Below, one piece after another: positions 5,743 to 8,396 of a stretch of 8,396 nucleotides of DNA. A model generated the notes under the pieces. The model did no database searches and was not told the origin of the DNA. It saw nothing but the letters and a program-made list of their open reading frames with translations. Both the position numbers and the translations under genes were made by a program. The stretch is from an uncultured Clostridia bacterium (GTDB taxonomy: Bacteria > Bacillota > Clostridia > Oscillospirales > Ruminococcaceae): the NCBI GenBank assembly GCA_938014915.1, contig CALLQQ010000086.1:1-8396 (forward strand). Reading direction: 5' to 3'. Every line of letters begins with the position of its first letter. Positions within the stretch are counted from its first letter, which is position 1.

Positions 5743-6612
5743 GTGGCGAGAAGAAGGAAGAAAACCGAAGCACCATCGGGCGGAAATTGGCTGGATACAT
5801 ACGCAGATATGGTAACGTTGCTGCTCACATTTTTTGTGCTTTTATATGCATCATCATCAATTGACGAACAAAAATGGCAGCAAATTTTACAAGCATTCGA
5901 ATCATGGGGCGGTTATACGAATAAAATCGTGACTGATGAGCCAATTAATAGCGACAGCAGCGAAGATGATTATCTACCTCCCGATGTTGAAGAACCACTA
6001 AAGGACGGGGAATTGCCCAGTACATTCGACCAGCTATATGAGTATTTGCAGAATTATGTAGATAAGAATAAGCTTAACGATAGTGTTACCGTTGATAAAG
6101 GTGCTTCCCACGTATATCTAAGATTCCAAAATAGGATATTCTTCAATGGTGATAGTGCCGTACTACTTGATAACGGGAAAGAAATTCTTGACGGATTGAG
6201 TGAGGGCATTAATAGTGTAGAACATCTGATACTGAGCGTTAGGGTGAATGGGCATACCGCAGAATATGCATTATCGCCCGTCGACGGTTGGCAATTGTCA
6301 GCATCGAGGGCTAATAATGTGCGGGCATATCTATCGGATATGGGAGTGCTATCGCCGGAAAGATATTCAGTTGGTGCATTCGGTAAATATAGACCAATCG
6401 ACACGAACGATACCGAGGAGCATAGGCAGTCCAACCGCAGGGTAGAAATAATCGTATTAAGAAATGATGTTGACTTTTCAGATCCGGATATATATAAGGA
6501 ATTATTTGAGCTAGAATATGGGGTTGAAATGTTCGACCCTGAGGAAGTTCCAGCCGATAAAGATACTGATAAAGATAGTAATAAAGATAGTGATGAAATC
6601 ACTAGCGAGTGA
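5743..6612 (+). CDS. motB: MotB, flagellar motor stator protein with OmpA-like peptidoglycan-binding domain
   Basis: The 289-residue product starts at GTG with AAAAGGAG eight bases upstream. A basic N-terminus (MARRRKK) leads into one membrane segment (about residues 19-36, TYADMVTLLLTFFVLLYASS), in which D22 is the expected ion-binding aspartate. A periplasmic linker follows, then an OmpA-like domain at about residues 123-240 with VNGHTAEYALSP, WQLSASRANNVRAYL and QSNRRVEIIVLR (N231-R232-R233), which anchors the stator to peptidoglycan. The YADM context is closer to proton-type MotB than to the sodium-type FSDL pattern of MotS as I recall it, but coupling ion cannot be settled from this alone. 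The last 40 residues are acidic and contain a DKDT/DKDS/NKDS repeat. fliM follows after 53 bases; no fliL lies between them. Confidence 0.96.
   Translation: MARRRKKTEAPSGGNWLDTYADMVTLLLTFFVLLYASSSIDEQKWQQILQAFESWGGYTNKIVTDEPINSDSSEDDYLPPDVEEPLKDGELPSTFDQLYEYLQNYVDKNKLNDSVTVDKGASHVYLRFQNRIFFNGDSAVLLDNGKEILDGLSEGINSVEHLILSVRVNGHTAEYALSPVDGWQLSASRANNVRAYLSDMGVLSPERYSVGAFGKYRPIDTNDTEEHRQSNRRVEIIVLRNDVDFSDPDIYKELFELEYGVEMFDPEEVPADKDTDKDSNKDSDEITSE
6556..6591 (+). repeat. Three tandem 12-bp units at the 3' end of motB
   Basis: Three near-identical 12-base units of the form GATAAAGATAGT encode DKDT, DKDS and NKDS in the acidic MotB tail. The unit is a multiple of three, so gain or loss of copies keeps the frame and changes only tail length. 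Confidence 0.75.
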
Positions 6613-6665
6613 TATGAAATCCAATGTAGATAATATAAATATAGGTTGGTAAGGGAGGGAACAGA

Positions 6666-6794
6666 GTGGCGGAGGTACTATCCCAACAGCAGATTGACGA
6701 ATTATTGCAAAGCGTTGCAGAAGGTGCGGAGATAAAAGCGCCCGAGCCTGAAAAGAAGGTTAAACCATATGACTTTAACAAAAGAACAGATTAA
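6666..6794 (+). CDS. fliM: FliM N-terminal piece (CheY-P-binding peptide), out of frame with the rest of FliM
   Basis: The GTG at 6666 is preceded by GGGAGGG at 6653-6659, the strongest ribosome site in the area, and opens a 42-residue frame. It reads MAEVLSQQQIDELLQSVAEG, the FliM N-terminus that binds CheY-P, and continues to KKVKPYDFN, the conserved entry to the FliM middle domain. It then hits TAA at 6792-6794. The expected continuation (a six-residue FxRPxK-type link to LTKEQIKVL) is found in the +1 frame at 6769-7635, with 26 bases of overlap. Inserting 17 bases at 6774/6775 would restore both frame and family spacing, so a 17-base deletion is the simplest reading; sequencing error or a real two-piece FliM remain possible. 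As it stands, this piece could make only a free peptide. Confidence 0.85.
   Translation: MAEVLSQQQIDELLQSVAEGAEIKAPEPEKKVKPYDFNKRTD
6756..6771 (+). promoter_or_regulatory. Possible internal ribosome site and ATG for the FliM body
   Basis: AAGG at 6756-6759, within the lysine codons of the N-terminal piece, lies nine bases before the ATG at 6769. The stop of the first frame is only 23 bases beyond this ATG, so reinitiation or internal initiation could supply the FliM body despite the frame break. The site is moderate and may be a by-product of AAG codons. Confidence 0.4.
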
Positions 6795-7635
6795 GGTGCT
6801 CAATGGCATATTCGAGAACTATTCAAGATTATTATCATCATATTTAACGGGGCTATTAAGATTATATTGTAAAGTATCATTAGTGCAAATTGAAGAACAA
6901 AGATACCATGAATTTAATAATGCCCTATCCGACTATGTAATGATGGGCATGGTCGATATGGGAGTTGAACATGATGAAATAGATGAAACAACTATAATCT
7001 ATGGAATATCGAATCCTATCACTTTTGCTATGATAGATAGATTATTAGGCGGTAAAGGTGAATGTATTGACGAGAATAGGGATTTCACAGAGATTGAGAT
7101 TAATTTAATGTGGAATGTCGTTGCGCATATGATTGAGCTACTTAAAGACCCGTGGACAAACTATATAGAGATTAACCCAACGTTAACTTCTGTTGAAACA
7201 AACTCACGAGTTGTTCAAGCAATTGGACCTGATGAAGTCGCCGTTATTGTAGTTTTAGAGGTCGAAATTAATGAAGTTACAAACATAATTTCAGTGTGTA
7301 TGCCAGCGATAAATCTTGAAAATATTATGGCGAGATTTTCAGGGAGATCGGGCAAAAATGCAAAAAGATATGATGAAAATAAAGATACCCAACGCAGGAA
7401 CACAATTTTAGGCGGTGTGAAAGAAACACCTCTTGAGATAAAAGCAATACTCAGTGAAACGCAAATCGATATGTACGATATTTTGAATCTTCAGGTTAAT
7501 GATGTGATTCCACTTAATATGAATATAGACTCAAATGTAATATTAAAAGTTGGGGGAACAGCATGGTTCGATGGTAAGCTGGGAGTAAAAAATAAAAGAA
7601 AAGCAGTAAAAATAGATAAGAAGCTGCGGAATTGA
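6769..7635 (+). CDS. fliM: FliM, flagellar motor switch protein, middle and C-terminal domains
   Basis: The 288-residue frame begins MTLTKEQIKVLNGIFENYSRLLSSYL, which is the internal start of the FliM middle domain and not a normal FliM N-terminus. It continues with the CheC-like middle domain (NPITFAMIDRLLGGKGE at about residues 84-100, then FTEIEINLMWNVVAHMIELL and ETNSRVVQAIGPDEVAV), then the C-terminal SpoA domain (about 220-288: TPLEIKAILSETQIDMYDILNLQVNDVIPL and VGGTAWFDGKLGVKNKR). FliM links FliG to FliN/FliY in the C-ring and passes the CheY-P signal. The missing N-terminus lies upstream in another frame (6666-6794); together the two parts give about 330 residues, the normal family length. 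The body itself carries no other stop or visible damage, which suggests a recent break or continued use. The TGA stop overlaps the fliY ribosome site. Confidence 0.93.
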   Translation: MTLTKEQIKVLNGIFENYSRLLSSYLTGLLRLYCKVSLVQIEEQRYHEFNNALSDYVMMGMVDMGVEHDEIDETTIIYGISNPITFAMIDRLLGGKGECIDENRDFTEIEINLMWNVVAHMIELLKDPWTNYIEINPTLTSVETNSRVVQAIGPDEVAVIVVLEVEINEVTNIISVCMPAINLENIMARFSGRSGKNAKRYDENKDTQRRNTILGGVKETPLEIKAILSETQIDMYDILNLQVNDVIPLNMNIDSNVILKVGGTAWFDGKLGVKNKRKAVKIDKKLRN

Positions 7636-7645
7636 GGTTTAAGCT

Positions 7646-8396
7646 ATGAGTGAAATGAATACACAAATCGATGGAGCTCTCTCCGAGATGGAAGTTGACG
7701 CGGTAGGTGAAATTCTAAACATAAGCACTGGTTCAGCAGCGACCGCAGTATCGGAGTTGCTGAATGCAAAGGTATGGATAACTACACCTAGAGTATCGAC
7801 TAAAAAGGTTAGCGAATTAAATTATCAAAAGTTAGATCCGGCAATAGGCGTTAAGATCGTTTATATTGAGGGGATAAGCGGAGCGAATATAATGGTGCTA
7901 AAACAATCCGATGTTCAATTGATTCTCAATCAATTGATGGGGATGCCGCTTGTCGTAGATGAGGAATTCGAATTCGATGAAGTTAATATGAGCGCCGTAT
8001 CAGAAGTAATGAATATGATGATGGGTGCATCGGCAACGGCATTGTCAGAATTCCTAGGTGTTCGCATTGATATATCGACACCTGAGATTTTCCTCCTTGA
8101 AGATGAGAACGCACTAGCTAGAACATCGGGATTCGATTCCGATGATGAGATAGTTTCTGTTAATTTTGATCTAACTATCGACGGAGTATTTGAGAGTGAA
8201 TACATATCGGTGATGGATAAAGAATTGACTAAGGAATTAGCAGAGAGAATTGTGCGTGACCATAGTGGAGCAAAGGTGGAAACGGCGCCGGAGGAGCAAC
8301 CTCCCCAACCGACACCGCAACCGATGCCACAACCACAGCCGCAACCGACACCGCAGCCACAGCCACAACCGATGCCGCAGCCACAGCCACAACCGA
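7646..8396 (+). CDS. fliY: FliY, flagellar motor switch phosphatase (C-terminus beyond the window)
   Basis: The window shows 250 residues; the frame is open to the edge. Residues 12-210 form a CheC-like phosphatase domain with both active-site motifs of the D/S-x3-E-x2-N type: D18/E22/N25 in DAVGEILNISTG and S116/E120/N123 in SAVSEVMNMMMG. FliY of Firmicutes dephosphorylates CheY-P at the switch and carries a C-terminal SpoA (FliN) domain, which must lie past the edge. From residue 218 a Pro/Gln-rich linker begins. The ATG at 7646 has GAGG (7634-7637) eight bases upstream, overlapping the fliM stop. An in-frame TAA at 7640-7642 rules out an earlier start, so this FliY lacks the N-terminal LSQxEIDALL CheY-P-binding motif that B. 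subtilis FliY has. A pure CheC or FliN is excluded by context and the linker. Confidence 0.93.
   Translation, partial: MSEMNTQIDGALSEMEVDAVGEILNISTGSAATAVSELLNAKVWITTPRVSTKKVSELNYQKLDPAIGVKIVYIEGISGANIMVLKQSDVQLILNQLMGMPLVVDEEFEFDEVNMSAVSEVMNMMMGASATALSEFLGVRIDISTPEIFLLEDENALARTSGFDSDDEIVSVNFDLTIDGVFESEYISVMDKELTKELAERIVRDHSGAKVETAPEEQPPQPTPQPMPQPQPQPTPQPQPQPMPQPQPQP
8297..8396 (+). repeat. Pro/Gln tandem repeat in the fliY linker
   Basis: From codon 218 of fliY, the sequence alternates CCN and CAR codons with ACA or ATG at intervals, encoding repeats of the type PQPTPQPMPQPQ. It runs unbroken to the end of the window, so its full length is unknown. Such a linker is probably extended and flexible between the phosphatase and SpoA domains, and the DNA is prone to in-frame copy-number change. 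Confidence 0.9.

Noticed and set aside
6614..6652. 12-codon frame between motB and fliM as a gene or fliL remnant
   Set aside because: It has no ribosome site, no hydrophobic segment and no likeness to the FliL N-terminus.
6774..6785. Programmed -1 ribosomal frameshift joining the FliM parts
   Set aside because: The frame change needed is +1 (or -2), and no standard slippery heptamer is present; a +1 shift would still leave the family's six-residue link missing.

Overview
This window is a stretch of a flagellar (fla/che-type) operon from a Gram-positive bacterium, most likely class Clostridia of the Bacillota. All genes lie on the + strand. Three things point to this group: the gene order fliJ-fliK-flgD-(TIGR02530-type gene)-flgE-flbD-motA-motB-fliM-fliY, a FliY with a CheC-like phosphatase part instead of a plain FliN, and very G-rich Shine-Dalgarno sites (GGGGG or GGAGG) before most genes. 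The DNA is moderately AT-rich. No mobile element, tRNA, rRNA or CRISPR array was seen.

Layout. Positions 33-2786 hold the export and hook-assembly genes: the FliJ export chaperone escort, the FliK hook-length ruler, the FlgD hook cap and a small conserved flagellar-operon protein of unknown role. A 77-nt gap with a foldable RNA segment precedes flgE (2864-4438), the hook subunit. A 244-nt gap follows (4439-4682), the largest non-coding stretch. It holds a strong GC-rich hairpin, an inverted repeat, and a perfect consensus housekeeping promoter (TTGACA, 17 nt, TATAAT, with TG extension) that should start a second transcript. That transcript carries flbD, motA and motB (stator and torque), fliM and fliY (switch or C-ring). 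The window ends inside fliY, in its Pro/Gln-rich linker.

How the parts fit: FliJ, FliK, FlgD and FlgE build the hook through the type III export gate. FlbD, MotA and MotB set torque. FliM and FliY form the switch that reads CheY-P.

Most notable: fliM is broken or split. The N-terminal CheY-P-binding peptide (6666-6794) is in a different frame from the rest of FliM (6769-7635). The junction fits a 17-nt deletion exactly, and an internal ATG with a usable ribosome site would allow separate translation of the large part. FliY has no N-terminal CheY-P-binding motif to compensate. fliL, usual between motB and fliM in this gene order, is absent from that place. I found no wholly new system. The interesting signals are the split fliM, the dedicated promoter and leader before flbD-motAB, and the RNA-like structure before flgE.
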